A stretch of 56,447 bases of DNA from Candidatus Saccharimonadota bacterium (GCA_004554425.1 SFMI01000001.1:1-56447); one strand, 5' to 3'; counted from the stretch's first letter, positions 7,492-16,176 are shown. Notes: generated by a model from the sequence alone, not told the origin. Translations and numbers: made by a program.

Positions 7492-8524
7492 CTACCACTT
7501 TCCTGGCCTCTATTATACCTGCAGCGTTAGCCATGCCCTGCACAGAAACAGCCATACCGGGTTGGATATTGGCCAAGTTGACTACTTGCCCTGAAGTATT
7601 AGTTGGATTGACCATTTGGTGCAAAATTACCTGAGTAGGTTGACTTTGACCGTCAGCCATAATGGTTAAACTGCGAGTGCGGGCGTCAGCACTCATAACT
7701 CGACCGCTAAACGTGACCAATTGCATAGAAAACGGGCCATTGGGGGCAGGCATGAAATTGCCTTGCTCTTCTTTATCTTTATCGTCATTGCCATAAATTA
7801 AAGAGGCTGTGCTGTTAAATTGAGATTCGTTACCCAAACTGTAAGGATTTTGGGCATAAGGATTGGCATTGTTGAAGTTAGCTTGATTATTATTTTGGCC
7901 CATATTAGCTTGGGGAGAAGTTTGGGTTGCTGGAGTGGCGCCTTGAGCTATAGTGGCTGGATTGCCAGCGTTGGGGAAAGCGTTAGTATTAGGCACGCCG
8001 TTGGTGCCGGGATTAGTGTTGGAGCCAGGGAAGTTGCCTCCTATACCCAAGGGGCCCATTACATTGGGAGCTGCTCCGGTGGCACTAGAAAAAACACTGG
8101 TCAAGGTGGCCGCCGGGCCTGCAGTGCCGGCAAATCCGCCTACTGTAGTGGGGTTGGGAGTACCGGCGTGACGAGCCACTACATTTTTTGAAGACATAAA
8201 GTCAGCAATTAAATCACATTCCAGGGGATTGCCTACTACCGAACCGCAAATACGCACACATACTCTCATTTGCGGGCGGAAAGAGTTGCTGGAAGTTTTT
8301 TGACCGTTAAGCATAAATTGGCAACCTGGGCGCATGATAATAGTTTTGACTACACCGTCATCACGCTGAATTTGCATACGTCGACCGCCCGGATTATAGT
8401 TTTTGATCACTCCGGAAATAGTCGGCTTACCTGCCCAAGCCAAAGTGGGACAGAAAACGAAGATAATTAAAAATATTGCAGCAATTTGCTTAAATAATTT
8501 ATGTAAAAAAGCGGCTTGCGTCAT
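7481..8524 (-). CDS. Secreted protein with two OB-like (DUF5666-like) domains
   Basis: A 347-residue protein with a signal peptide (hydrophobic core IAAIFLIIFVFCP, probable cleavage after AWA). Two small beta-barrel-like regions lie at about residues 30-110 and 265-347. Both have the pattern of nucleic-acid or metal-binding OB-like DUF5666 domains (GVIKNYNPGGRRMQI; SGRVMSADARTRSLTIMADG). Between them is a Asn/Pro/Gly/Gln-rich linker with NPYAQNPY units. Function is unknown; a periplasmic or surface location is inferred. It overlaps the permease gene by 11 bases. The ribosome site TTAGGAG lies rather far (14 bases) from ATG 8524. Confidence 0.65.
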   Translation of the reverse strand: MTQAAFLHKLFKQIAAIFLIIFVFCPTLAWAGKPTISGVIKNYNPGGRRMQIQRDDGVVKTIIMRPGCQFMLNGQKTSSNSFRPQMRVCVRICGSVVGNPLECDLIADFMSSKNVVARHAGTPNPTTVGGFAGTAGPAATLTSVFSSATGAAPNVMGPLGIGGNFPGSNTNPGTNGVPNTNAFPNAGNPATIAQGATPATQTSPQANMGQNNNQANFNNANPYAQNPYSLGNESQFNSTASLIYGNDDKDKEEQGNFMPAPNGPFSMQLVTFSGRVMSADARTRSLTIMADGQSQPTQVILHQMVNPTNTSGQVVNLANIQPGMAVSVQGMANAAGIIEARKVVVAF

Positions 8525-8777
8525 AACTTTTATCTAAACTCCTAACGTCATTTCTTCAATTGTACACGATCTCAAGCTCTTTGGCTTGTTTAGCTTTCGC
8601 TTATGGTAAATCTTGTCAGTCGGCATTTGTTTTCAACAGGAACAAAAGCAAATTGCTAAGAAGCTTCACGTAGGAGTCCTGGTGGCTTGTTGCTTATTGG
8701 CAGCCTATTGATAGGGATTTTAAATTGTAAAAATTGTTTATTTTGAGCGCTTAACCGGCGGGAGGTTTATCACTACT

Positions 8778-9170
8778 ATGGATGCGCAAACCAATGCTTT
8801 GGTAAAAAGTTTAATCCACATGATGTGGGCTGACGGCGTTATTGAAGAGCATGAGCGTGAATTCTTGGGCAGCGTGGTGTCCGAACTTGGTTGCACCAAA
8901 GAAGAAATGGAAGAGATTTCCAATATGATGGTCACTCCTCCCACCGAAGAACTTGACTTTGACGTGGATAGCATTGAGCCCAGCAAGCGCGAAGAAATTT
9001 TGCAAGCGGCTGCCGCCATGGCTATGGTAGATGGTGTTTTAGCTGGCAGCGAAAAAGATATGGTAGAAGTTCTTGCTTCTCATTTGGATATCCCCATTGC
9101 CAGACGTCAAGCTTTAATTGAAGAAGTTCGTCAAGGTGTAACTTCTGTGCGTTCTCTGAGAGAGGAATAG
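8778..9170 (+). CDS. TerB-like acidic helical protein
   Basis: A 130-residue acidic, all-helical protein. The two half repeats (MMWADGVIEEHEREFL and MAMVDGVLAGSEKDMV) match the TerB/DjlA-type tellurite-resistance fold, where Asp/Glu in the A-DG-ha-E motif bind metal. No other ter genes are nearby, so it is likely a stand-alone TerB-like protein of unknown role. GGGAGG lies 12 bases before ATG 8778. It is followed after 7 bases by a pseudouridine synthase gene and probably cotranscribed with it. Confidence 0.8.
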   Translation: MDAQTNALVKSLIHMMWADGVIEEHEREFLGSVVSELGCTKEEMEEISNMMVTPPTEELDFDVDSIEPSKREEILQAAAAMAMVDGVLAGSEKDMVEVLASHLDIPIARRQALIEEVRQGVTSVRSLREE

Positions 9171-9177
9171 GCTCTTT

Positions 9178-9843
9178 TTGTCGTTTCTTCAACCTTCAAT
9201 AGTGTTTGAAAACAACGCTTGGGCCATGATCGTTAAGCCTGTGGGCATGCCCACCCAGCCTGATCCCGGCCAGGCGTTTTCTCTTTTAGATTGGGCACGG
9301 CAGCAATGGGGGCAAGCCTACGTTGTTAATCGTTTGGATCGACCTGCTGGCGGTTTAGTATTTATGGCCAAAACTTCTGCTGGCGCTGCTGCTCTCAACA
9401 AATTATTGCAAACTGATAAAGTCAGTAAGTCTTATTTGGTTTTGATAGAAAATGGCAGCTACTTACCTGCGTCTGAAGCTTCCTTGGAAGATTATTTGCT
9501 TAAAGATGGGCGGGCCAATATTTCGCGTGTGGTTGCCTCTACAGAGCCTGGCGCCAAGTTGGCTCGTTTAAGCTATAGCGTTTTAGCTCAGGGACGCACG
9601 CGCACTCTAGCGGAAGTTAAGCTAGAAACTGGCCGTCATCATCAGATTCGGGCCCAGTTCGCCAATTTGGGTTGTCCTGTGGCTGGCGATCTTAAATATG
9701 GAGCGAGTAATGCTTTGCGTCAAGGAGGCATAGCCTTATGGTCTTATCAAGTTCGCTTCCTTTGGCATAAAACTGAGCAAACTTTCACTTATTGGCCCGC
9801 TGGCCGTGTTTGGCAGCCATTTTTAGATATGTTGGAGAATTAG
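9178..9843 (+). CDS. RluA-family pseudouridine synthase
   Basis: A 221-residue protein of the RluA/TruC pseudouridine synthase family, without an S4 domain. The catalytic motif is VNRLDRPAGGL, with Asp54 as the nucleophilic aspartate; the family's usual His before RLD is Asn here. KSYLVLI and GRHHQIRAQFANLGCPVAGD are the other family signatures. It isomerises uridine in rRNA or tRNA; the target site cannot be told. The start is TTG 9178 with GAGAGAGG upstream, because no ATG precedes the conserved N terminus. It lies 7 bases after the TerB-like gene and 4 bases before the crotonase gene, consistent with one transcript. Confidence 0.88.
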   Translation: MSFLQPSIVFENNAWAMIVKPVGMPTQPDPGQAFSLLDWARQQWGQAYVVNRLDRPAGGLVFMAKTSAGAAALNKLLQTDKVSKSYLVLIENGSYLPASEASLEDYLLKDGRANISRVVASTEPGAKLARLSYSVLAQGRTRTLAEVKLETGRHHQIRAQFANLGCPVAGDLKYGASNALRQGGIALWSYQVRFLWHKTEQTFTYWPAGRVWQPFLDMLEN

Positions 9844-9847
9844 AGAA

Positions 9848-10630
9848 ATGGCTGCCAAACCTGAGGCGTGCGCTTCCGCTCCCCCTTTAGAAGCCTACCT
9901 ACACGAAGGCTGGGGCTGCATAATTTTGCAAAGACCCCACAAAGCCAACGCCTATAACGCGCCCATGCTAGAAAGCTTGTGCTCTGTATTGCGCCAATGG
10001 CGTCAAGAGGGAGCGCAAGCTCTCATTATCAAGTCGGCTCAGCCGCGCTTTTTCTGTGCTGGAGCCGATAAAGATGAATTGGGGGCGCGTTCTGGATTAG
10101 ACGCTTTCGATCTTTTAGCCCGTGAGGTCTTTGCCGAACTTTACGCTTGGCCGGGGCTTACTATAGCTTTAATTGAGGGCGCATCTCGTGGCGGCGGTGT
10201 GGAATTGGCTCTGGCTTGCGATATACGAATCGTTACCGAGCAAGCCAGCTTTGCTTTCCCAGAATTGAGCTTAGGTCTTATGCCTGCCGCCGGAGGGATA
10301 GGGCGCCTTACTCAATTGGTGGGCCCAGGCCTAACTAAAAGTATGGTTTTGGCAGGCCAAGTGCTGGGGGGATCGGAAGCGCACGCAGGTGGGCTGGCCG
10401 CCTACTTTTGCCAAAGCGGAGCTGAAGCTAGTGCTTTAGCTGAACATTTGGCTCGGCGGGCGGCCAGCCAAGATAAGGCGGCTTTGCTTTTGGCAAAGCA
10501 ACAGTGCAATGCAGCCGCTTGCGGCTCTTGGGGGAGAGAAGCGCAAGTGGCCTTCGAAGGGGCAGCGCAAGCATTTTTGTATGAGCGGCGGGCCCAAGCA
10601 TTAGGAAAAGAGCAGCATTTTCATGGATAA
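9848..10630 (+). CDS. Enoyl-CoA hydratase/isomerase family (crotonase), DpgB/DpgD-like context
   Basis: A 260-residue crotonase-fold protein. Oxyanion-hole segments are visible (FCAGADKDE and ASRGGGVELALACDIR), plus the PELSLGLMPAAGG helix that carries an acidic catalytic residue. The gene overlaps the following type III polyketide synthase by 8 bases (ATG inside its last codons), so the two are translated together. In glycopeptide-antibiotic clusters, DpgB and DpgD are crotonases that help the type III PKS DpgA make 3,5-dihydroxyphenylacetyl-CoA. The same partnership is inferred here. A fatty-acid beta-oxidation role is less likely given no neighbouring beta-oxidation gene. Confidence 0.85.
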   Translation: MAAKPEACASAPPLEAYLHEGWGCIILQRPHKANAYNAPMLESLCSVLRQWRQEGAQALIIKSAQPRFFCAGADKDELGARSGLDAFDLLAREVFAELYAWPGLTIALIEGASRGGGVELALACDIRIVTEQASFAFPELSLGLMPAAGGIGRLTQLVGPGLTKSMVLAGQVLGGSEAHAGGLAAYFCQSGAEASALAEHLARRAASQDKAALLLAKQQCNAAACGSWGREAQVAFEGAAQAFLYERRAQALGKEQHFHG

Positions 10631-11702
10631 TCCGCGAGTTATTGCTATTGGCACAGCCATGCCAACAACTTCTTATACTCAAGCTCAATTGGCTCAATAT
10701 TTTGGTGTCGGTAATCGCAAGATCCAGGCTCTTTTCGCTAATAGCCACATTAAAAAGCGTTGCCTTAATTTGCCTCGTTTGCAAGAAGCATTGCAAAATG
10801 GCCAAGCTGAAGCGCCTATGCTTAGCGAAGATCCTGATATTTTAGCTTCTCGCCACCGTCAAGGGGTCGTTGCCCTGGGATCTTCCGCTTTGCGTGAAGC
10901 TTTGCAAAAAGCCAGTTTAGATGCTCTAGATCTCGACTATATTGTTTGTGTAACTTCCACAGGCTTTCTCTGTCCTGGGGCTAGCGCTTTGCTAGCTAAA
11001 GAGCTTAGTTTGGCTGAAACCATCTATCGTTTGGATGTTGTGGGCATGGGGTGCAATGCCGCCATGAACGGATTGCAACCTTTAGTCAATTTCTTGCGCC
11101 TCAATCCGCAAAAGGTTGGCGCTTTAGTTTGCATAGAAAATTGCTCTTCCGCTTATGTTGTCGATGAAAAAATGGTCACAGCGGTAGTAAATTCGCTTTT
11201 TGGCGACGCTTGCGCAGCCTTAATTGTCGCTGGCAGCCAATATTCGAAGGCTAAACTCGATCCATATTTGCCACAAATTATCGATTTTGAAAGTCATATA
11301 GTAACTGAAGCTCAAGAGACTATGCGCTTTGAACATCAGCAAGGACGGTTGGCTTTTTTCCTCGATAAAGATATTCCTTACTTTTTAGGGCAAAATGCTC
11401 ACAAACCAGTGTATCGTCTCTGGGAACGTCATCATTTAAAAAAGCGTGACATCTCTTGGTGGTTAGTCCATTCCGGTGGCAAAAAAGTAATAGACAGTTT
11501 GAAAATGAATTTGGGACTTTCTGATTATGATTTGCGTCACACTATTGATATTTTAGCCGAGTATGGCAATATCTCTTCTTGCTCCGTGCTCTATGCTTTA
11601 TACCGTTTAAGTGCTGAGAAGATAACTGTACCCGATGATTACGCCACTTTAATAACTATGGGGCCTGGAGCTTCCATAGAGACAGCTTTATTGCAATGGT
11701 AA
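10623..11702 (+). CDS. Type III polyketide synthase, DpgA-like
   Basis: A 359-residue chalcone-synthase-fold enzyme. The catalytic triad is complete: Cys144 in VGMGCNAAMNG, His283 in WWLVHSGGKK and Asn316 in EYGNISSCSV. The C-terminal GPGASIE loop is also present. Type III PKSs condense malonyl-CoA onto an acyl-CoA starter without an acyl carrier protein. The overlapping crotonase gene makes a DpgA-type tetraketide route to a dihydroxyphenylacetyl-CoA product the leading guess, but starter and product cannot be read from sequence. Alkylresorcinol synthesis is the main alternative. It is the last gene of the run beginning at 8778. Confidence 0.88.
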   Translation: MDNPRVIAIGTAMPTTSYTQAQLAQYFGVGNRKIQALFANSHIKKRCLNLPRLQEALQNGQAEAPMLSEDPDILASRHRQGVVALGSSALREALQKASLDALDLDYIVCVTSTGFLCPGASALLAKELSLAETIYRLDVVGMGCNAAMNGLQPLVNFLRLNPQKVGALVCIENCSSAYVVDEKMVTAVVNSLFGDACAALIVAGSQYSKAKLDPYLPQIIDFESHIVTEAQETMRFEHQQGRLAFFLDKDIPYFLGQNAHKPVYRLWERHHLKKRDISWWLVHSGGKKVIDSLKMNLGLSDYDLRHTIDILAEYGNISSCSVLYALYRLSAEKITVPDDYATLITMGPGASIETALLQW

Positions 11703-11806
11703 AATTAAGCTGATTTTGGCCGAAAATTCTAACATTACTCTAATGCTCAGCAAGCATATTTCTTACGTCTGAAGTAGTACATTATCTGCGAAAGAAAAGA
11801 AGTTTA

Positions 11807-11839
11807 CGTTCGCCGGGGGAGCTCGGGGGAAGGCGAACG
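11807..11839 (+). promoter_or_regulatory. Hairpin abutting the dnaK ribosome binding site
   Basis: CGTTCGCC (11807-11814) pairs perfectly with GGCGAACG (11832-11839), with a G-rich 17-base loop. The stem ends where the GAGGAGG ribosome site of dnaK begins. It is not a CIRCE element. It could influence dnaK translation or mRNA stability, or be a temperature-responsive structure; this is inference. Confidence 0.45.
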
Positions 11840-11854
11840 AGGAGGATAAAATTT

Positions 11855-13702
11855 ATGTCGAAAGTTGTTGGTATTGACTTAGGAACTACTAACTCAGTAA
11901 TTGCCTTCATGGAAAATGGCAAGCCTACCGTAATTGCCAATGCTGAAGGTAACCGCACTACGCCTTCCGTAGTAGGTTTTTCTAAAACTGGTGAGCGCTT
12001 AGTTGGTGAATTAGCCAAGCGTCAGGCCGTAAGCAACCCTCACGGCACCGTAGCTTCCATTAAGCGTTATATGGGTACAGATCATCGCGTCGAGATCGAC
12101 GGTAAGAAATATTCTCCCGAAGAGATCTCCGCTATGATTCTTCAAAAATTGAAGACCGACGCCGAAGCTTACTTAGGCGAGCCCGTCAAAGAAGCCGTTA
12201 TTACCGTACCTGCTTACTTTAACGACTCACAGCGTCAGGCTACTAAGAATGCTGGTATTATCGCTGGCTTAGATGTCAAGAGAATTATCAACGAGCCTAC
12301 AGCTGCTGCTTTGGCTTACGGTCTTGACAAAGGCGAAGGCGACATGAAGGTCGTGGTCTTTGACTTAGGTGGTGGTACTTTCGATGTCTCCATTTTGGAA
12401 ATTGGTGATGGTGTGTTCGAAGTAAAGGCTACCAACGGTGATACTCACTTGGGCGGCGATGACTGGGATATGCGCATTGTCGACAAGATTGCTGAAGACT
12501 TCAAGAAAGAAAACGGCGTAGATTTGCGTCAAGATAAGATGGCCGCTCAGCGTATCAAAGACGCTGCTGAGAAAGCTAAGATCGAGCTCTCTCAGATGCT
12601 GAACGTCAACGTCAACTTGCCCTTCATTACTGCCGACGCTACTGGCCCTAAGCACTTGGACATGAACCTCTCCCGCGCTCAGTTCGAAGCTTTGACCGCC
12701 GATTTGCTGGAGCGTTGCCAGGAGCCTTGCCGCAAAGCTTTGGAAGATTCCGGCTTGAAGAAAGATGAGATCGACCGCGTCTTGTTAGTCGGTGGTTCTA
12801 CTCGTATGCCTCAGGTTGTGGAATTTGTCCGCAAATTCTTCGGCAAAGAGCCTTCCAAGGACATCAACCCCGATGAGTGCGTAGCTTTAGGTGCTGCCAT
12901 TCAGGGCGCTGTAATTACCGGTGAAGTAAAAGACGTAGTCTTGGTCGATGTAACTCCTCTGTCCTTAGGTATCGAAACCTTGGGCGGCGTAATGACCAAG
13001 CTTATCGATCGTAACACTTCCATTCCTTGTAAGAAGAGTGAAGTCTTCTCCACCGCTGCTGATATGCAAACTCAGGTAGAGATTCATGTATTGCAAGGTG
13101 AGCGTGAGTTCGCCCGTGACAACAAGACTCTGGGCACCTTCGTACTGACCGACATCCCGCCGGCACCCCGTGGGGTACCTCAGATTGAAGTCTCCTTCGA
13201 GATCGATGCTAACGGTATCATCAACGTAAGCGCCGTCGATAAGGGCACTGGTAAGAGCCAGAACATTAAGATCACCGCTTCCACCAACCTCTCCAAAGAA
13301 GAAGTGGATCGTATGGTCAAAGACGCCGACAGTCATGCCAGCGAAGATAAGAAGAGACGTGAAGAGATTGAGCTTCGCCACAAAGCTGACAGCTTAGTCT
13401 ATCAAATCGAGAAAGCTCTGCGCGATGCTGGTGACAAGGTCTCCGCTACCGTCAAGGCTCCTATCGAAAACGCTATCGAGAGAGTGAAGAAAGCTTCCGC
13501 TGCCGAACCTTTGGATCGCGACGAGCTCAAGAAGGCTACCGACGAGTTGGCTCAGACCGCTCAGAAGATTGGTGAGAGCCTCTACCAAGCTCAGCAGCAA
13601 GCTGGAGCTGGACAGGCTGGAGCCAGCCAGGAAGCTCCTAAGAGCGGTAAAGCTGAAGGCGACGAAGAAGTAGTCGATGCCGACTATACCGTAAAAGACT
13701 AA
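11855..13702 (+). CDS. dnaK: Hsp70 chaperone DnaK
   Basis: A 615-residue Hsp70 with the ATPase signatures GIDLGTTNSVIAFMENGKP at the N terminus, VFDLGGGTFDVSILE and VLLVGGSTRMPQV. A complete substrate-binding domain and the C-terminal EEVVDADYTV tail are present. It refolds proteins in the cytosol with DnaJ and GrpE, neither of which is in this window. The ribosome site GAGGAGG precedes ATG 11855, directly after a hairpin. Codon use is more biased to GAC, AAG and CTC than in neighbours, as expected of a highly expressed gene. It ends in TAA TAA before a terminator. Confidence 0.98.
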   Translation: MSKVVGIDLGTTNSVIAFMENGKPTVIANAEGNRTTPSVVGFSKTGERLVGELAKRQAVSNPHGTVASIKRYMGTDHRVEIDGKKYSPEEISAMILQKLKTDAEAYLGEPVKEAVITVPAYFNDSQRQATKNAGIIAGLDVKRIINEPTAAALAYGLDKGEGDMKVVVFDLGGGTFDVSILEIGDGVFEVKATNGDTHLGGDDWDMRIVDKIAEDFKKENGVDLRQDKMAAQRIKDAAEKAKIELSQMLNVNVNLPFITADATGPKHLDMNLSRAQFEALTADLLERCQEPCRKALEDSGLKKDEIDRVLLVGGSTRMPQVVEFVRKFFGKEPSKDINPDECVALGAAIQGAVITGEVKDVVLVDVTPLSLGIETLGGVMTKLIDRNTSIPCKKSEVFSTAADMQTQVEIHVLQGEREFARDNKTLGTFVLTDIPPAPRGVPQIEVSFEIDANGIINVSAVDKGTGKSQNIKITASTNLSKEEVDRMVKDADSHASEDKKRREEIELRHKADSLVYQIEKALRDAGDKVSATVKAPIENAIERVKKASAAEPLDRDELKKATDELAQTAQKIGESLYQAQQQAGAGQAGASQEAPKSGKAEGDEEVVDADYTVKD

Positions 13703-13759
13703 TAATTGAATAGCTGCTAGGCGATTCGCTGCTAGAGTGAGTCGGCTCTAGCTAAGTAA

Positions 13760-13798
13760 AAAATGCGCAACTCCCAAAAATTGGAAGCTGCGCATTTT
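13760..13798 (+). terminator. Terminator after dnaK
   Basis: AAAATGCGCA (13760-13769) pairs perfectly with TGCGCATTTT (13789-13798), with extra inner TCC/GGA pairing. Confidence 0.85.
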
Positions 13799-13830
13799 GT
13801 TTATTCTATGCTGAACGAGGTTAAATTCCG

Positions 13831-14100
13831 ATGAATGGTGAGGCTTTTTTAAGCAATAGAGGTGGATATACGATCTTCTCTTATGGGAAAAAGGTTATAC
13901 GTTTTAAGACTTCAGCAAAATTGGAACGGTATACAGATATTATTAATTGGGATAATGGATATATTGAAGTGGTGGCTAAATATCGTGAAGTTGGTGAAGT
14001 TGAGGATTATATCGATCTTGTACCTATTTTAAAAAACTTGTATATGGATGCTGAGACGTTCTTAAAACCTATAAAGAAAGTGAGCCTTCGTTATGCTTAA
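13831..14100 (+). CDS. Small hypothetical protein, first gene of DUF4160 islet
   Basis: An 89-residue protein that I cannot assign with confidence. It begins MNGEAFLSNRGGYTIFSYG and contains NWDNGYIEVVAKY and DYIDLVPILKNLY, a compact alpha/beta pattern with no signal peptide. ACGAGG lies about 10 bases upstream. It overlaps the next small gene by 8 bases, and the three-gene unit is bounded by terminators on both sides. The DNA is visibly more A+T-rich than dnaK before it and the deaminase after it, suggesting acquisition by transfer. A toxin-antitoxin-like or defence accessory role is only a guess from context. Confidence 0.65.
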   Translation: MNGEAFLSNRGGYTIFSYGKKVIRFKTSAKLERYTDIINWDNGYIEVVAKYREVGEVEDYIDLVPILKNLYMDAETFLKPIKKVSLRYA

Positions 14101-14308
14101 TTTGGAAAGGGTTATTGATCAAGCCGATATGGTCTCTTTGGGCTATGCTTTTACTGTTAAAGGTCGTTTTATCAGAGTTTTAAATTTGTACAATCCTGAA
14201 TGTGCTGCAGTTATAGAACATGATGGAACTGTCATTGAAACCAATATGGACGATCAAGAATTGCATAAAATGTTGCAAGTCTACAATAAAAATAAGGAGT
14301 TTTTATAA
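14093..14308 (+). CDS. Small hypothetical protein, second gene of DUF4160 islet
   Basis: A 71-residue acidic protein starting at ATG 14093, inside the end of the previous gene. It contains ADMVSLGYAFTVKGRFIRVL and MDDQELHKML. The mixed pattern of a short N-terminal helix, beta strands and a C-terminal helix resembles small partner proteins such as DUF2442-type companions of DUF4160 proteins, but I cannot assign the family. Overlap with its upstream neighbour and a 3-base gap to the next gene imply an obligate operon. Confidence 0.65.
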   Translation: MLNLERVIDQADMVSLGYAFTVKGRFIRVLNLYNPECAAVIEHDGTVIETNMDDQELHKMLQVYNKNKEFL

Positions 14309-14311
14309 TAT

Positions 14312-14656
14312 ATGCCAAATTTCGCTAATGAAAAAATCTGTGGGTATTATTTATACTTTACTTCACATTGTGTTATTGAAGCTATGCATGCTCATGCAAG
14401 TAAGGATCACAGAGAGAGTGGCTCCGCTAAATTTTGGGTTCGTTCTGATGGAAGTGTAGTTATTAGCAAAACTGGTAATATTCCAGCTTCAAAACTAAAT
14501 AAAATTGCGCATTATATTGAAAAAAATTATAAACAAATGTATGACCTTTGGTCAAAATATAGTGATCAAGGATTCTACAATGAGTCTTGTGATAGTGCAG
14601 AGGAGTCAGATTATATAGATGATCTTATAGATCGTATGAATGATGGTCTCGATTAA
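14312..14656 (+). CDS. DUF4160-type protein
   Basis: A 114-residue protein. The pattern GYYLYFTSHCVIEAMHAHAS, SAKFWVRSDGSVVI and LNKIAHYIEKNYKQMYDLW matches the DUF4160 family (compare the usual MHVHV and IEKN..W positions). DUF4160 proteins are commonly encoded beside one or two small partners and have been proposed as toxin-antitoxin-like modules; no activity is established. AAGGAG lies 12 bases before ATG 14312. An acidic tail rich in Glu, Ser and Asp closes the protein. The gene ends before a strong terminator and is A+T-rich like its two partners. Confidence 0.75.
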   Translation: MPNFANEKICGYYLYFTSHCVIEAMHAHASKDHRESGSAKFWVRSDGSVVISKTGNIPASKLNKIAHYIEKNYKQMYDLWSKYSDQGFYNESCDSAEESDYIDDLIDRMNDGLD

Positions 14657-14678
14657 CAATATATACAATTAAATGTAA

Positions 14679-14713
14679 AAAAGCGGCCGAACCTTTTAGG
14701 GACGACCGCTTTT
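14679..14713. terminator. Bidirectional terminator
   Basis: AAAAGCGG (14679-14686) pairs with CCGCTTTT (14706-14713), with further CG/CG pairing inside. It lies between convergent genes. Confidence 0.8.
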
Positions 14714-14733
14714 GTTTTAGCTTTATAGGCTAA

Positions 14734-16176
14734 CTACTTTTGCTCAAGTGAAGGGCGGGGAGCTTCCATGCCGGGGCCTTCTTTGGAGCGCATGTTGATG
14801 CCGGTATTCTTTTCGGCTTTTTCAATCATGTAATTCGACCAGCGGTTGGCTTCGTGGAAGATTTCCATTTCGTCGACTAAGCAAAGCTTGCCGTCTTTGA
14901 CAACCTGGCGACCGTTGACTACGGAGAAGTCCACAATGTGGCTGTCACCGCAGAATACTATAGCAGCGACCGGATCGGAAAGAGAGCCGGCATAGCCGAG
15001 TCTATTTAAGGAAATACCGATAATGTCGGCTCCGGCTCCTACTTCCAGTTTGCCCAGCTCTTTGTAACCCAAAACGCGAGCACCGCCGCGAGTAGCTAAA
15101 GTGAGAGCTCTTTCGGCAGGCATAGCGTCTACGCCGAAGTGGAGGCGCTGTACTAACATACAATTGCGCACTTCACCCAACATATCGGAAGAGTCGTTGG
15201 AAGCGCTGCCATCGACGCCTAAACCTACGGCCACATTGTGCTCAACCATAGAAGGTACGCGAGCTACGCCGGAGGCTAAGCGCATATTGGAAGCGGGGCA
15301 GTGAGATACGCCGGTGCCGCTTTCGGCCGCTCTCTTAATTTCTTCGTCATTTAAGTAGCAGCAGTGAGCGAACCAAATATCATCGCCAGTCCAGCCTACG
15401 CTCTCCATGAAGTCGTAGGGGCGCTTGCCATACATTTCTAAGCAATAAGCGTCTTCGTCTTTGGTTTCGGCTACGTGAGTGTGGCAGCGTACTTTGTACT
15501 TTCTGGCTAATTTGACCGTTTCCGACAAAAGTTCGGGAGTAACGGAGAAAGGAGAGCAAGGAGCCAAAGCGATCTTAATCATGGCTAAAGGATCGGGATC
15601 GTGATAGGCTTTAATGACGCGCTCGCAATCAGCCAGAATTTTATCTTCGCTTTGCACTACATCGTTGGGAGGCAAGCCGCCCTTATCTTTACCACGGGAC
15701 ATAGAACCGCGGGTAGGCTGGAAGCGGATACCGATCTTCTGAGCGGCTTTAATTTGCTGATCGAAGAGATGATCGGGGCAATGCTCAGGAAATATATAGA
15801 AGTGGTCGGTACTAGTAGTACAACCGGTTAAGAGCAATTCGCCCAAGCCGGTCAGAGTAGACCAATAGAGAGCTTCGGGAGTAAGTTCGCGCCAAAGCTC
15901 ATATAAGTTCACTAGCCAAGGGAAGAGTTCGGCTTCCTGGACGCGAGGAATATTGCGCGTCAAAGTCTGATAAAGGTGATGGTGGCAATTGATCATACCG
16001 GGCATCACCAACATGCCGGTGGCGTCGATCACCTTATCGACGTTGGGGGCCTCTAACTTGGGGCCTATTTCGGCAATACGATTGCCTTTAACTAAAATGT
16101 CACAATTTTCAATGCGCCTCATGTTGTCATCGAAAGTGGCAACCATAGCGGCGTTCTTAATCAAGAGGGTACTCAT
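14734..16176 (-). CDS. Amidohydrolase, 8-oxoguanine deaminase-like
   Basis: A 480-residue metal-dependent amidohydrolase of the 8-oxoguanine deaminase / hydroxydechloroatrazine ethylaminohydrolase group. Metal and substrate motifs are in place: PGMINCHHHLYQT, the HTHVAETKDE strand, WFAHCCYL and GLGVDGSASNDSSDML with the catalytic Asp. It probably hydrolyses the amino group of a purine-like base (8-oxoguanine to urate), in the cytosol; guanine deaminase-like or related activities cannot be excluded. Length is typical for the group. It is transcribed alone, convergent with the DUF4160 islet and divergent from the exported phosphatase genes. Confidence 0.85.
   Translation of the reverse strand: MSTLLIKNAAMVATFDDNMRRIENCDILVKGNRIAEIGPKLEAPNVDKVIDATGMLVMPGMINCHHHLYQTLTRNIPRVQEAELFPWLVNLYELWRELTPEALYWSTLTGLGELLLTGCTTSTDHFYIFPEHCPDHLFDQQIKAAQKIGIRFQPTRGSMSRGKDKGGLPPNDVVQSEDKILADCERVIKAYHDPDPLAMIKIALAPCSPFSVTPELLSETVKLARKYKVRCHTHVAETKDEDAYCLEMYGKRPYDFMESVGWTGDDIWFAHCCYLNDEEIKRAAESGTGVSHCPASNMRLASGVARVPSMVEHNVAVGLGVDGSASNDSSDMLGEVRNCMLVQRLHFGVDAMPAERALTLATRGGARVLGYKELGKLEVGAGADIIGISLNRLGYAGSLSDPVAAIVFCGDSHIVDFSVVNGRQVVKDGKLCLVDEMEIFHEANRWSNYMIEKAEKNTGINMRSKEGPGMEAPRPSLEQK

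Noticed and set aside
11703..11854. CIRCE element upstream of dnaK
   Set aside because: No TTAGCACTC/GAGTGCTAA pair; only an unrelated hairpin is present.
12965..13381. 138-codon frame on the minus strand inside dnaK
   Set aside because: Antisense shadow of a strongly coded gene; no ribosome site or recognisable motif.
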